Shown piece after piece: positions 42,707-52,469 of a stretch of DNA of 64,000 nucleotides (position 1 is the stretch's first letter; each line of letters begins with the position of its first letter). Both the position numbers and the translations under genes were made by a program. This DNA comes from Nocardiopsis sp. FR4 (lineage in GTDB: Bacteria; Actinomycetota; Actinomycetes; Streptosporangiales; Streptosporangiaceae): positions 310,001 to 374,000 of the forward strand of contig NZ_VWVV01000003.1 in NCBI RefSeq assembly GCF_009830945.1. The letters run 5' to 3'. The notes under the pieces are model-generated. The model searched no databases. It saw only the letters and a list, made by a program, of their open reading frames with translations, and was not told the DNA's origin.

Positions 42707-43321
42707 TTGGGGCTTCGGGAACGCAAGAAGCAGGCCACGCGCCGCGCCCTCCAGGACGCGGCCGTGCGCCTGACCCTGGAGCGCGGTCTGGAGAAGGTGA
42801 CGGTGGAGGAGATCGCGGCCGAGGCCGACGTCTCCACCCGGACCTTCTTCAACTACTTCGCCACCAAGGAGGAGGCGCTCCTGGGCGACGTCCCCGGGAC
42901 CCCCGACGAGGAGGCCCGGCGGGAGTTCGTCGTCGGCGGTCCCACCGGCGACTTCGTCGAGGACCTCATCACCGTGCTGATCACGTCCCTGGTCAGTACC
43001 GACGACCTCGCCACCCGGCGCGAACACATGCGCCTGCGCAAACAGCTCATGGAACGCGAGCCCCAGCTCGTGCGCGGTGTACTCGCCCGCTTCCACAACG
43101 TGGAAACGGAACTCGCGGCGGCCATCGCCGAGCGGACCGGGGCCTCACCCGAGGACGACCACCCGCTCCTGGTCGCCGCGGCGGCCATGGCCGTCATGCG
43201 CCACACCATGAGGCGTCTGCACTTCTCGGAGACCGAGGAGACCGCGGACGTCCGCGCCAAGATCCAGGCGGCCTTCCGCCACCTGGGCGAGGCCTACGGG
43301 CCGTACGCGTCCACCGACTGA
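42707..43321 (+). CDS. TetR-family regulator of the DHA2 efflux pump
   Basis: A ~204-residue TetR repressor with the helix-turn-helix [21 protein letters not shown] at about residues 31-51 and helical ligand domain. The TTG start with GGGGGAGGA upstream was chosen; a GTG at 42689 would add six residues. It lies 50 bases before the multidrug transporter gene in the same direction, so it probably represses itself and the pump through the TTGCA dyad. Confidence 0.88.
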   Translation: MGLRERKKQATRRALQDAAVRLTLERGLEKVTVEEIAAEADVSTRTFFNYFATKEEALLGDVPGTPDEEARREFVVGGPTGDFVEDLITVLITSLVSTDDLATRREHMRLRKQLMEREPQLVRGVLARFHNVETELAAAIAERTGASPEDDHPLLVAAAAMAVMRHTMRRLHFSETEETADVRAKIQAAFRHLGEAYGPYASTD

Positions 43322-43370
43322 CCGGGGCATCCGCACCCCCTCGCGGGGACAGGCAGGCGAACGGAGCCCC

Positions 43371-44924
43371 ATGCCCACCACCATCAGCCGCACCAGGCTG
43401 CGCTGGATCTTCCTGGCGATCATCCTGACGATGCTGCTGGCCTCCCTGGACCAGACCATCGTCGCCACGGCCCTGCCCACGATCGTCGGGGAGCTCAACG
43501 GCCTGGAGCACCTGTCCTGGGTCGTCACCGCGTACATGCTCGCGGCCACCGTCGGCATGCCCATCTACGGCAAGGCCGGGGACCTCTTCGGCCGCGGCCG
43601 CGTGTACGTTTTCGCGATCGTGGTCTTCCTGCTGGGCTCCGTGCTCGCCGGGATCGCCCAGGACATGACCCAGCTCATCCTCTTCCGCGCCCTCCAGGGC
43701 GTCGGCGGCGGAGGGCTCATGATCAGCGCGCAGGCGATCATCGCCGACGTGGTCTCGCCCCGTGAGCGCGGCAGGTACATGGGCGTCATGGGCGCCGTGT
43801 TCGGGGTCTCCTCGGTGGCCGGGCCGCTGCTCGGCGGGTTCTTCACCGACCACCTCGACTGGCGCTGGATCTTCTACGTCAACCTGCCCCTGGGCGCGGT
43901 GGCCCTGGTCACGGCGGCGACCATGATCCGCCTGCCCCGCCCCGAGGGGCCCCGGCCCAAGCTGGACCACTCGGGCACCGTGCTGCTGGCCGCCACCAGC
44001 GTGTGCCTGGTGCTGCTGACCAGCTGGGGCGGCGGCACCTACGACTGGGCCAGCCCGCAGATCCTGGGCCTGGGCGCGGGCGCCGTCGTGGCGGCGGTCC
44101 TGTTCGTGCTGGTCGAGCGGCGCGCGTCCGAGCCGATCATCCCGCTGCGCCTGTTCCGCGACCGCAACTTCGTCCTGACCGCGCTGATCGGCGTCACCGT
44201 GGGCATCGCGATGTTCTCCGCGGTCGCCTACCTGCCCACGTTCCTGCAGATGGTCAACGGCGCCACCGCCACCGAGTCCGGGCTGCTCATGCTGCCCATG
44301 GTCGCGGGCATGCTCACCAGCACCATCACCACCGGGCGCCTCATCTCCACCACCGGCCGCTACAAGCACTGGCCGGTGATCGGCACCGCCGTCACCGCGC
44401 TGGGGCTGGTCCTGCTCTCGCGCATGGACGCCGACACCCCCTACCTCTACAACGGGTCGGCGATGCTGGTCCTGGGTCTGGGGGTGGGCATGGTGATGCA
44501 GAACCTCGTGCTGATCGTGCAGAACTCCGCCCCCCGCCGCGACCTGGGCGCGGCCACCTCGGCCAACAACTACTTCCGCCAGATCGGCGCGTCCTTCGGT
44601 ATCGCCGTCTTCGGGTCGGTCTTCATCTCCCGGCTCAACGAGCGGATGGCCGAGGCGCCGGGCGGCGGGCCCTCCTTCGAGGGCGGTGAGACCGGGATCA
44701 GCTCGATGACCCCGCGGATGCTCCAGGAACTCCCCGAGCCGGTGCGCGAGTTCATCGTCGGGGCCTTCGCGGGCGCCCTGCCGCCGATCTTCCTCTACGC
44801 GGTCCCGGTCGCCCTGGCGGGCTTCGCGCTCTCCTGGTTCGTCGTGGAGAAGCCGCTGTCCACCACGGTCGGCGGCGACCGGGAGACCGGGCGCGAGGAG
44901 AGCGGGGCCGCCTCCCGACCCTGA
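43371..44924 (+). CDS. DHA2-family multidrug exporter (14 helices)
   Basis: A 517-residue major facilitator of the EmrB/QacA type. The first helix contains [16 protein letters not shown] (motif D1 with Asp), the loop after helix 2 has [13 protein letters not shown] (motif A) and helix 5 has [12 protein letters not shown] (motif C of antiporters). About 14 hydrophobic segments follow. It exports drugs in exchange for protons. It is cotranscribed with its TetR regulator. Confidence 0.92.
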   Translation: MPTTISRTRLRWIFLAIILTMLLASLDQTIVATALPTIVGELNGLEHLSWVVTAYMLAATVGMPIYGKAGDLFGRGRVYVFAIVVFLLGSVLAGIAQDMTQLILFRALQGVGGGGLMISAQAIIADVVSPRERGRYMGVMGAVFGVSSVAGPLLGGFFTDHLDWRWIFYVNLPLGAVALVTAATMIRLPRPEGPRPKLDHSGTVLLAATSVCLVLLTSWGGGTYDWASPQILGLGAGAVVAAVLFVLVERRASEPIIPLRLFRDRNFVLTALIGVTVGIAMFSAVAYLPTFLQMVNGATATESGLLMLPMVAGMLTSTITTGRLISTTGRYKHWPVIGTAVTALGLVLLSRMDADTPYLYNGSAMLVLGLGVGMVMQNLVLIVQNSAPRRDLGAATSANNYFRQIGASFGIAVFGSVFISRLNERMAEAPGGGPSFEGGETGISSMTPRMLQELPEPVREFIVGAFAGALPPIFLYAVPVALAGFALSWFVVEKPLSTTVGGDRETGREESGAASRP

Positions 44925-45086
44925 GTCCGGTGTGTCCCACGTCTCAGGAACCCCGGCCGTCCCCGCGGCCGTCCAACCCCGGGACACCCGGGGACTCCGG
45001 CCCCTCCGAGGGCTCCGGGGGATGTCAGGGGAGGCCCAGGGCTCTCCCGGATGGGAATCGTCGTGGGCGGAGGGCAGGGTGGAGAC

Positions 45087-45347
45087 ATGAACGAGAGCTA
45101 CCAGAACAAGCGCTTCCGCCGCAGTGGCACCGACCGCTACCTGGCCGGTGTGTGCGGCGGTGTCGCCGAGTTCCTCAACGTCGACTCCACCCTCGTCCGC
45201 CTCGTCTTCGTGGTCCTGACCGTCCTCGGGTTCAGCGGGGTCTTCGTCTACATCCTGGCCTGGCTGATCATGCCCGCCGCCGACGAGAAGCGCTCCCTTC
45301 TGGAGCAGATCATCCGCAACTTCCAGGGAAAGCCGAGTAACGACTGA
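45087..45347 (+). CDS. PspC-domain membrane protein
   Basis: An 86-residue protein with the PspC core RYLAGVCGGVAEFLNVDSTL followed by a hydrophobic segment (residues ~42-64) with the FVYILAWLIMP ending. PspC proteins sense or respond to envelope stress. ATG 45087 has GGAG just upstream and removes a Gly-rich artefact. It is followed immediately by a tiny overlapping frame. Confidence 0.88.
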   Translation: MNESYQNKRFRRSGTDRYLAGVCGGVAEFLNVDSTLVRLVFVVLTVLGFSGVFVYILAWLIMPAADEKRSLLEQIIRNFQGKPSND

Positions 45348-45463
45348 TGTGGACCCTTCGAGCACACCCCGACTGGGAACGCCGCGAGCTGCGCACCCCG
45401 CGGGAGGAGCGCGAGCCCGAGGAGGCCCGCGAGTCCCCCGCGGAGTGCGGCGCGGAACGCTAG
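45347..45463 (+). CDS. Tiny charged protein coupled to the PspC gene
   Basis: A 38-residue frame whose ATG overlaps the PspC stop by one base (TGATG). It is extremely rich in Glu and Arg (MWTLRAHPDWERREL...). The overlap and codon pattern suggest it is translated, but no homology is recognised and it may be spurious. Confidence 0.35.
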   Translation: MWTLRAHPDWERRELRTPREEREPEEARESPAECGAER

Positions 45464-45494
45464 GGCGTTCGCGCGACCGCCTCGCGCCCGGTGC

Positions 45495-46799
45495 CTAGGC
45501 GCTCTCCCCGGTGGCCTCCATGTGCCTGATGGTCTCGCCCGCCATCCGCGACCACGGGACCGACAGGAGCGCCGCGCAGAGGACGCCGAGGGCGCCGGCC
45601 GTGACGATGACCGGACCGGTGCCGAAGTACTCGGCGAAGAACCCGGCGAGCAGGATGCCCACTCCCTGGGCCGCCTGGAGCCCGGCCGCGACCAGACCGA
45701 AGGCCAGGCCGCGACCCTCCTTGGGCACGCACAGCACGAACGCCGCGTTGGCCACGAACTGGTAGGAGCCCGCGACGCCGCACAGCGCCAGGGCCGCCAC
45801 CATCAGCCACAGCGGCGGCCCGACCAGCCACAGCAGCAGCGGCAGGCAGGTGAGCACCGCCAGCGGCCCGAGCAGGCGCATACGGGTGGGCGGAGGGATG
45901 ATCCGGGTCAGGACCAGGCCGCCGACGAAGGCTCCCACGGAGGAGCCCGCCATGATGAACCCGGCGGCGGCCGCCCCGGCGCCGATCTCGGCCGCCATCG
46001 GGTTGGCCAGCCCGTAGGGGATGCCGTACAGGCCCGCGAGCCAGGCCAGCAGCGCCAGGGTGCGCAGCCTCGGGTCGCTGAAGACGAGCTTGGCGCCGTC
46101 GCGGGTCATGGCCAGGAACCCGGGGCGCTCCTCCCGCTCCGTCAGAGGTGAGGGCCGTGCCCGGACGCCCAGCAGCACGACCAGGGCGGACAGCACGAAC
46201 AGGATGCCGGTCGACATCACGGTGACGTTCGGGCCGACGAAGGAGACGATCAGGCCGCCCGCCACCAGGCCGGCCAGGATGCCCAGCTGCGAGGTGAGCT
46301 GGATGATCGCGGTGCTCGCCACGTAGCGCTCGCCCTGGATGATCTCGGCCAGCATCGCCGCGCGCGCCGCGGCGAAGGGGATCGAGGGCAGGACCGAGCA
46401 GAACAGCAGTATCCAGATGGCCCAGATCGGCATGCCGGGAATGCCGATGAGCACGATGACGGCGGCGCGCGCGAGGTCGCACGCGATCATGACCCGGCGG
46501 CGCGGGAAGAGGTCGGCGAGTCCGGCGATCAGGGGGCTGACGATCGGTGGCAGGAAGGTCAGGGCCAGGGTGACACCCGCGGCGAGCGCCGACCCGGTCA
46601 CCTGGAAGACGAGGACGCTGGTGGCGATGTTCAGCAGGTTCGTGCCGATCATCGACAGGGCGTGCGCGAGCCAGACGGAACGGAACTCTCCGATCGCCAT
46701 GACGTCGCGGTAGCTGCTACGCCAGTCGTCGTTGCTGGGGGCGCTCGAGGACTCGTGGTCCCCGTTGTCAGGTGTGTTGTCGAGGCGCGGATTGGCCAC
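45495..46799 (-). CDS. MFS exporter (EntS-like)
   Basis: A 434-residue major facilitator with about 12 hydrophobic segments and a 30-residue soluble N-terminus. GEFRSVWLAHALSMIGTNLL at the start of helix 1 and GLADLFPRRRVMIACDLARA after helix 2 are typical of the EntS/macrolide-efflux-type MFS group. The GTG start is preceded by GGGAG. Substrate unknown; siderophore or drug export is the family norm. Confidence 0.85.
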   Translation of the reverse strand: MANPRLDNTPDNGDHESSSAPSNDDWRSSYRDVMAIGEFRSVWLAHALSMIGTNLLNIATSVLVFQVTGSALAAGVTLALTFLPPIVSPLIAGLADLFPRRRVMIACDLARAAVIVLIGIPGMPIWAIWILLFCSVLPSIPFAAARAAMLAEIIQGERYVASTAIIQLTSQLGILAGLVAGGLIVSFVGPNVTVMSTGILFVLSALVVLLGVRARPSPLTEREERPGFLAMTRDGAKLVFSDPRLRTLALLAWLAGLYGIPYGLANPMAAEIGAGAAAAGFIMAGSSVGAFVGGLVLTRIIPPPTRMRLLGPLAVLTCLPLLLWLVGPPLWLMVAALALCGVAGSYQFVANAAFVLCVPKEGRGLAFGLVAAGLQAAQGVGILLAGFFAEYFGTGPVIVTAGALGVLCAALLSVPWSRMAGETIRHMEATGESA

Positions 46800-47052
46800 C
46801 CGGCACTCCCTTACTCGTTACAGGGTTGTAATCACGCTGTGTCGTGTCCCAATGACCAACCGTTCCGGAAGGTGAGCTGCATCGCAAGCGGTTGCGGGTA
46901 ATTCGTGTCTGATTCGTTGCTGTGGGTGAGGAATGCGGAGTTGGTTTCGGCGGTGTTCCCCGCTGTGGCGGAGGATTGTTTCGACTGGGCGGAATTTCGT
47001 GTCAGGAATTGCCGGAGTGCCCCACATTGTCGGACGGAAAAAGTCCGTCGGC

Positions 47053-47403
47053 TTATCCCCAGCCGAGCTCGGACAGGCGGTCGTCGTCGATGCCGAAGTG
47101 ATGGGCGATCTCGTGCACGACGGTGATCCGCACCTCCTCCACGACCTGCTCGGGGGTCTCGCAGAACGCGCAGATGTTGCGCCGGTAGATGAAGATCTGG
47201 TCGGGGAGCACCCCGAAGTAGGCGTCCCCGCGCTCGGTCAGCGGGATGCCCTCGTACAGCCCGAGCAGCCCGTCCGGGGACTCGTCCTGGACGCTGATCA
47301 CCACGTTGTCCATGAGTCCGGCCAGTTCGGGCGGGATCTGGTCCAGGGCGTCGGCGACCAGTTCCTCGAAGTCCGCGCGCGTCAGTTCCACCACACACGC
47401 CAT
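47053..47403 (-). CDS. Minimal zincin-like metallopeptidase
   Basis: A 116-residue protein of the metallopeptidase family found widely in actinobacteria, with HEIAHHFGIDDDRLSELGW near the C-terminus (HExxH plus a downstream Asp/Glu ligand). It has no signal peptide, so it is cytoplasmic. Whether it cleaves proteins in vivo is not established for the family. It is divergent from the metallophosphoesterase gene. Confidence 0.88.
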   Translation of the reverse strand: MACVVELTRADFEELVADALDQIPPELAGLMDNVVISVQDESPDGLLGLYEGIPLTERGDAYFGVLPDQIFIYRRNICAFCETPEQVVEEVRITVVHEIAHHFGIDDDRLSELGWG

Positions 47404-47497
47404 TGTGCTGCCTGGCCGCCGTCCCCGGGAAGCGACATAACACTCTGGAAGGGGAGGAAACATTGGGAACGGCCTCCCACGACGGCATGATGGGGGG

Positions 47498-49033
47498 GTG
47501 TTGTCTTGGGAAGCGATCCGCGGGTACGACTTTCGCGGGGCCCTCCGGCGGCTCCGCGGCGCCTTCGACCGACTGCGCGCCGGACGCGCGTGGCGCTGGG
47601 GGTGTGTCGTCGCGGCGGGTCTGGTCGGCGGCTGGCTGGGGCTGGCCCTGGGCGGCCAGGTCGTCACCCCCATCGGCCCCGCCGACGTCACCCTGGCGCT
47701 GAGCCCGCAGTGGCACGGTGAGACGGTCGTCAACGTCGCCCCCCTGGGCCAGCTGGCCTTCGACACCCACAGCGCCCCGCTCAAGCTCGAGGCGACCATC
47801 TCCGACATCCGGCTGTCCGCGGCCCAGGAGGCCTTCACCGACCCCGAGGCGATCAACCGCATGGCCGCGGGCATCGGCTCGGACCTGCGCGCCGGCGTGA
47901 CCGACCTGCTGGTGCGCGCCGTGCTCGCCGCCGTCCTCGGCGCCGCCGTGATGGGGCTGTTGCTCTTCCGGAGCCTGTGGCGGTCCCTGGCCAGCGCGGG
48001 CGTGTCCCTCGCCGTCCTCGTGGGCTCGGGGGCCGTCGCAGCCCACACGTTCAATCCCAGCGCCATCGCCGAGCCCCGCTACACGGGTCTGATCGCGGGC
48101 GCACCGCAGGTCGTGGGCAGCGCCGAGGAGGTGGTGGGCCGGTTCAGCCAGTACCAGGAGCAGCTGGCGGGCCTGGTCGGCAACGTGGCGATGATCTACG
48201 AGGCCACCTCGACCCTGCCCGTCTACGACGAGGACGAGTCCGTGATCCGCGTGCTGCACGTGTCCGACATCCAGCTGAACCCGGCCTCGTGGAGCATCAT
48301 CCGCACACTGCTGGACCAGTACGGCGTGGACATGGTGGTGGACTCCGGGGACCTCACCGACCGGGGCAGCGCCGCCGAGGACGTGTTCGCCGACGAGATC
48401 GGCAAGCTGGACGTCCCCTACGTCTGGGTGCGCGGCCAGCACGACTCCATGGGCACCCAGCGCGCCGTGGAGGCCCAGGAGAACGCCGTGGTGCTGGACG
48501 GCGACGTCCGGGAGGTCGGCGGGCTGACCTTCTACGGCTCGGGCGACCCGCGGTACGCCCCGGACGCCACCCGGCTCAACCCCGACGCCGCGGGCGTGGC
48601 CGCCCAGGGCGAGGAGGAGGCCGGGGAGGTGATCGGCTCCCGCGAGGAGGTCGACGTGGTCCTCATGCACACCCGCACGCAGGCCGAGGGCTTCGACGGG
48701 GTGGTGCCGCTGGTGCTCACGGGCGGCGAGCACGTCCGGTCCACCTACCTCACCGACCTCGGCACCCGGTTCCTGGTGCAGGGCTCCACCGGCGGCGCGG
48801 GGCTGAGTGGCCTTGATCACGGATCCGGCCGTCCGACGCCCTACCAGGCGTCGGTGCTGTACTTCGACGCCGAGACGGGTCGCCTGCAGGCCCGCGACGA
48901 CATCGACCTCGGCGGTGTGGGACTCACGTCCGCGCAGGTGGAGCGGCACATCGAGGCCGACCCGCAGCGCCCGGTGGGCGAGCCCGCCGAGAGCCCCTCC
49001 GAGGAGGCCGAAGAGCCCGCCCGCACGCCCTGA
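47498..49033 (+). CDS. Membrane-anchored metallophosphoesterase
   Basis: A 511-residue protein. Membrane segments lie at about 33-53, 145-165 and 170-190; a calcineurin-like phosphoesterase domain covers ~245-460. Metal motifs: VSDIQLNP near 251 (the usual D-x-H is D-I-Q here), SGDLTDRG near 283 (normal) and VRGQHDS near 312 (GxHD, near normal). The acidic C-tail is probably disordered. GTG 47498 has a G-rich ribosome site. The Gln in place of His may weaken metal binding. Substrate unknown. Confidence 0.8.
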   Translation: MLSWEAIRGYDFRGALRRLRGAFDRLRAGRAWRWGCVVAAGLVGGWLGLALGGQVVTPIGPADVTLALSPQWHGETVVNVAPLGQLAFDTHSAPLKLEATISDIRLSAAQEAFTDPEAINRMAAGIGSDLRAGVTDLLVRAVLAAVLGAAVMGLLLFRSLWRSLASAGVSLAVLVGSGAVAAHTFNPSAIAEPRYTGLIAGAPQVVGSAEEVVGRFSQYQEQLAGLVGNVAMIYEATSTLPVYDEDESVIRVLHVSDIQLNPASWSIIRTLLDQYGVDMVVDSGDLTDRGSAAEDVFADEIGKLDVPYVWVRGQHDSMGTQRAVEAQENAVVLDGDVREVGGLTFYGSGDPRYAPDATRLNPDAAGVAAQGEEEAGEVIGSREEVDVVLMHTRTQAEGFDGVVPLVLTGGEHVRSTYLTDLGTRFLVQGSTGGAGLSGLDHGSGRPTPYQASVLYFDAETGRLQARDDIDLGGVGLTSAQVERHIEADPQRPVGEPAESPSEEAEEPARTP

Positions 49034-49130
49034 CCCAGCGTGTTCGCGCAGGTGGCGGCGGGGTCGGGCGCGCGGGGTAATCGCTTTGGTGTTGGTCGGG
49101 AATCTCCCCTATGCTTGACCTGTCACACGG

Positions 49131-49203
49131 GCCCCCATCGTCTAGCGGCCTAGGACGCCGCCCTTTCAAGGCGGTAGCGCGGGTTCGAATCCCGTTGGGG
49201 GTA
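49131..49203 (+). tRNA. tRNA-Glu (anticodon TTC)
   Basis: A 73-base cloverleaf: acceptor GCCCCCA pairs with TGGGGGT, anticodon loop CTTTCAA, T loop TTCGAAT. First of three tRNAs in a row. Confidence 0.95.
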
Positions 49204-49291
49204 CGAGGCGGTTCGAGCACTGTCAGACATCTGGCAGAATGAGAACCGCGACAGAGCGCCAGGCCAGCGGCCGGGCGCCACAACAGAACAA

Positions 49292-49366
49292 GGTCCTGTG
49301 GAGCAGTTAGGAGTGCTCGCCACCCTGTCAAGGTGGAGGCCGCGGGTTCAAATCCCGTCAGGACCG
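49292..49366 (+). tRNA. tRNA-Asp (anticodon GTC)
   Basis: A 75-base cloverleaf with acceptor GGTCCTG/CAGGACC, anticodon loop CTGTCAA and T loop TTCAAAT. Identical to the copy at 52327. Confidence 0.95.
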
Positions 49367-49391
49367 CCGTCGCCGAGTGATCGGCGAGCGC

Positions 49392-49465
49392 GGCTAGGTA
49401 GCTCAGTTGGTACGAGCGTCCGCCTGAAAAGCGGAAGGTCGGCGGTTCGACCCCGCCCCTAGCCA
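49392..49465 (+). tRNA. tRNA-Phe (anticodon GAA)
   Basis: A 74-base cloverleaf with acceptor GGCTAGG/CCTAGCC, anticodon loop CTGAAAA and T loop TTCGACC. Last of the cluster. Confidence 0.95.
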
Positions 49466-49594
49466 CCCACTGTGAGCAGCACGAACGCCCGGAAGCCGAC
49501 AGGCCCCGGGCGTTTCTCGTTGTGCGGGACGGCCGCGCACCGGGGCCCGGCGGTGCGCGGCCGGTCGTTCGCGCGCACGGACACGGAGTCGCGC

Positions 49595-49993
49595 ATGACG
49601 CGACGGACGCTGACGGAGGACCGTCGGGGTCCCGAGCCGTGGGCGGTCATCGACGAGGCCGCCTTCCATCCAGCAACCGAACCGGAGCCTCATGCGGCAC
49701 ACGCGAAGGGTCGCGCCGGACGGCAGCTCCGGGTTGGCTTGCCGGTAGGCGTCGGCATCACACCCCCACGGGTCCGGGGCGCCATGAGAGCCGTGCCCGG
49801 CCTGCTCCACCTGGTCAGCGCCCTCCTGCTGAGCATGCTCACCGCGACGGTCCAAGGCCACGCTCTGTGGGCTCTTCTGAGCGGAGCGTCGGCGGTCTGC
49901 ACCGCTGTCACGAGCGTCCGGTGGCACCGCTGGACGCGTCGGGAGCGGGGACCTCCGCCCCATGACGAGAGAACCTCCTCCCCTGGCGGGTGA
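49595..49993 (+). CDS. Possible small membrane protein
   Basis: A 132-residue frame after the tRNA cluster, with a weak GGAG before its ATG. A hydrophobic hairpin (about residues 65-110, AVPGLLHLVSALLLSMLTAT then ALWALLSGASAVCTAV) suggests two membrane helices; the C-terminus is basic. No family recognised and codon character is mixed, so it may not be real. Confidence 0.35.
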   Translation: MTRRTLTEDRRGPEPWAVIDEAAFHPATEPEPHAAHAKGRAGRQLRVGLPVGVGITPPRVRGAMRAVPGLLHLVSALLLSMLTATVQGHALWALLSGASAVCTAVTSVRWHRWTRRERGPPPHDERTSSPGG

Positions 49994-50357
49994 CTGCCCC
50001 TGTGCCTGTGAGGAGGCTCTCGCCCCGGATGCCTCCTCGGCTCCGACGACGGCTCAGTGCGCGGAGCCAGTCGTCGTCCACCAGGCGGTCCTCCCAGGTC
50101 CAGGTGACGATCTCCACGCGGTTGCGCGGGCCGTGCCGGGCGTTGACGCAACCACCGCCCCCGATGTCCCTCGTGGCGGGCTTGCTGCTCACCGGGGTGT
50201 ACGTGTTGCTCAGAACGCCGCTGTGACCGGTGCTGCGGGCAGTCCTGGAACAGCCCCTGGGCCGGATGGCGCTGGGCCACCTGGTGGAGCCGCCCCCGCT
50301 GCGCGTGGTGACGGCGGCCACGGCGCCCGGGCGGGGTGTCGGATAGGGTCCGGAGCC
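49994..50357. other. Intergenic region, no secure gene
   Basis: A leftward stretch (about 50040-50220) has a protein-like sequence (RHGPRNRVEIVTWTWEDRLV) but no usable start or clean end, so it looks like decayed coding DNA. Otherwise only the hydrolase promoter is expected here. Confidence 0.35.
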
Positions 50358-51149
50358 GTGAGCCACGTGACCGCCGCTGACGGAACCCGGATCTGGTACG
50401 ACGCCCTCGGGCAGGGCGACCCCCTGCTGCTGTTCAACGGCCAGTCGCTCGACCACGGGATGTGGGACGGCGTGTACGAGGAGCTGGCGCGGCACCACCG
50501 GGTCGTGCGGATGGACTTCCGCGGCACCGGCGGCAGCGACGCCCCCCTGGAGCGGCCCTACACCCTCGAACTCTTCGCGGAGGACGCCTTGGCCGTCCTG
50601 GACGAGCTGGGCGTGCGGCGTGCGCACGTGTACGGGTTCTCCATGGGCGGCAAGGTGGCCCAGACCCTGGCGGCCGGGGCGCCCGAACGCCTGGGCGCGC
50701 TGGTGCTGGGCGCGACGGCCCCCGGAGGCGCCCGCGAGGTGGAGCGCCCCCGGTCGGCCACCCTGGCGCTGCGCCAGGCCAGCACGGCGGCGGGCCGGGA
50801 AGCCGTCGCCGGGCTGTTCTACAGCCCCGAGTGGGCCGCGGCCCACCCCGAGGCGGTGACCCGCGTGCTGCCGCGCGGCCCGCTGCGCGCCCAGCGGCTG
50901 CACTTCGGCGCGAGCAGCGGGTACGACGGCTGGGACCTGCTGCCCTCGGTGGCGGCGCCCACGCTGGTGGTGCACGGCGAGGACGACGTCCTCACCCCGG
51001 TCGGCAACGCCGTCCTGCTGGCGGAGCGGATCCCCGACGCGCGGCTGCTGGTGCTGCCCGGGATGCGCCACGGCTACGTGCACGAGGACGCGGCCAAGGC
51101 CACCCGCGAGGTCCTCGACTTCCTGGCGGGGCACCCCCTCTCAGCCTGA
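50358..51149 (+). CDS. Alpha/beta hydrolase
   Basis: A 263-residue enzyme with the oxyanion motif FNGQSLDHGMW (~26-36), nucleophile elbow GFSMGG (~95-100, Ser), Asp in VHGEDDVLTP (~217) and His in MRHGYVHED near the C-terminus. Typical of the esterase/dienelactone-hydrolase-like or RsbQ-type group. GTG 50358 is used; a GTG at 50366 with better spacing to GGAG would lose three residues. Its end overlaps the convergent kinase gene by nine bases. Confidence 0.88.
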   Translation: MSHVTAADGTRIWYDALGQGDPLLLFNGQSLDHGMWDGVYEELARHHRVVRMDFRGTGGSDAPLERPYTLELFAEDALAVLDELGVRRAHVYGFSMGGKVAQTLAAGAPERLGALVLGATAPGGAREVERPRSATLALRQASTAAGREAVAGLFYSPEWAAAHPEAVTRVLPRGPLRAQRLHFGASSGYDGWDLLPSVAAPTLVVHGEDDVLTPVGNAVLLAERIPDARLLVLPGMRHGYVHEDAAKATREVLDFLAGHPLSA

Positions 51150-51779
51150 CCACAGGGAGCGGATCAGGCCGGTGGCCTCGCCGCGCACCGCGGTCTCCTC
51201 CGGGGCCTGGTTGGGGTCGGCCGCGCGCAGCTCCGCCGCCCGGTCGAGCAGCCGGACGGGGTCCTCCGGGGTGTGCCGCAGGAAGGGCGGGAGCACCCGG
51301 GCCGCGAGCAGGGACAGGGGCGGGGGGAAGGTCAGGGAGACCTGGGCCAGGATCAGCGCCGTCACCGCCGCGTCCAGGTCGGGCTCCCCCTCGCGGGCGT
51401 TGGTCCAGTCGATCACCACCGGTCCGGCGGGGGTGATCACGATGTTGTCCGGGTGCAGGTCCAGGTGCAGGAGGCTGCCCCGCCCTGAGGGTGAGGGCAG
51501 CCGGTGCAGCGCGGCGTGGAGGTCGGCCAGGGTGCGCCCGGCGGCCTCCGGGTCGGTCTCGGAGACCATGGTCGGTCCGTGGAGGCGCTCCATCACCAGG
51601 TCCGGGCCCTCGGCGCGGTGCACCGCGGGGACCGGGAAGCCGTGCGCGGCGGCGTGCCTCATCAGCGCGGCCTCCCGCGCGCAGCCCCGGCCGTCGCGGT
51701 TGCGGCGCAGCACGGTGTGCTCGTCGAGGGCGTAGACGTCGGCGTCGCGCCCGGAGGCCAGGAGCGGGGGGTTGCTCAT
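51141..51779 (-). CDS. Aminoglycoside phosphotransferase-like kinase
   Basis: A 212-residue kinase fold with catalytic HLDLHPDNIV (Asp and Asn, ~107-116) and metal-binding VVIDWTNA (~124-131); the N-lobe is short (SGRDADVYALDEHTVLRR). Members phosphorylate small molecules such as antibiotics, choline or sugars; this one's substrate is unknown. It is convergent with the hydrolase, with which it shares nine bases. Confidence 0.85.
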   Translation of the reverse strand: MSNPPLLASGRDADVYALDEHTVLRRNRDGRGCAREAALMRHAAAHGFPVPAVHRAEGPDLVMERLHGPTMVSETDPEAAGRTLADLHAALHRLPSPSGRGSLLHLDLHPDNIVITPAGPVVIDWTNAREGEPDLDAAVTALILAQVSLTFPPPLSLLAARVLPPFLRHTPEDPVRLLDRAAELRAADPNQAPEETAVRGEATGLIRSLWSG

Positions 51780-51813
51780 GGCGTCAGACTAGGCCCGGCG
51801 GCTTTCGGGAGCC

Positions 51814-52230
51814 TTACGGCAGGGGCGGAGGCGGCGGGAAGTCGCTGCGGAGCCGCTCCAGCATGCGCCGGTCGCGCTTGGTCGGCCGCCCGGCGCCCCG
51901 GTCGCGCCGGATGACGGGTCCGGCCGCGTGCGGCGGCGGGGCCGGTGTCCGGTCCACGTAGCAGCGGGTGGCGATCGGCGCGCCCACGCGCTTCTCGATG
52001 ACGTGGCCCACGTCGATGACGCGGGTGGTCCCGTGCAGGCGGACCCGGACCTCGTCGCCGGCCTTGACGGCGGTGGCGGGTTTGGCCGGGCGGTCGTTGA
52101 CGCGCACGTGCCCGCCGCGGCAGGCCTGCGCGGCCTCCGAGCGGGTCTTGGCCAGGCGCACGGCCCACAGCCAGCGGTCGACCCGGGTGCTCTCGGGGCC
52201 CGAGGGCAGAGGGGCCGAGGACTCGTTCAC
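51814..52230 (-). CDS. S4-domain RNA-binding protein (Hsp15-like)
   Basis: A 138-residue protein whose first ~80 residues are an S4 RNA-binding domain (RVDRWLWAVRLAKTRSEAAQ, then GHVRVND and AGDEVRV). Hsp15 binds stalled 50S subunits carrying tRNA; the C-terminal tail here is basic and Pro-rich. ATG 52230. The second tRNA-Asp lies just upstream on the other strand. Confidence 0.9.
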   Translation of the reverse strand: MNESSAPLPSGPESTRVDRWLWAVRLAKTRSEAAQACRGGHVRVNDRPAKPATAVKAGDEVRVRLHGTTRVIDVGHVIEKRVGAPIATRCYVDRTPAPPPHAAGPVIRRDRGAGRPTKRDRRMLERLRSDFPPPPPLP

Positions 52231-52326
52231 CGGGGTTCCTCTCGTGTTTCCTGGGCGTTGGAGCCACTCTAGGCGGCCGTCGGTACGAAGTACTCCAAAG
52301 TCGCGCTAGAGTTGGAAACGCAGCGA

Positions 52327-52401
52327 GGTCCTGTGGAGCAGTTAGGAGTGCTCGCCACCCTGTCAAGGTGGAGGCCGCGGGTTCAAATCCCGTCAGGACC
52401 G
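52327..52401 (+). tRNA. tRNA-Asp (anticodon GTC), second copy
   Basis: Base-for-base the same 75 bases as 49292-49366. The flanks differ, so this is an independent gene, close to the AviRa-like methyltransferase downstream. Confidence 0.95.
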
Positions 52402-52469
52402 CATGACGAAGGCCCGGTGTCCCCGTGACGCCGGGCCTTCGGCGTTCCGCGACACGGAAGGGCGAAGCG

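Noticed and set aside
50040-50220. Leftward protein-like stretch before the hydrolase
   Set aside because: No usable start codon with a ribosome site and no recognised homology; most likely decayed or chance.
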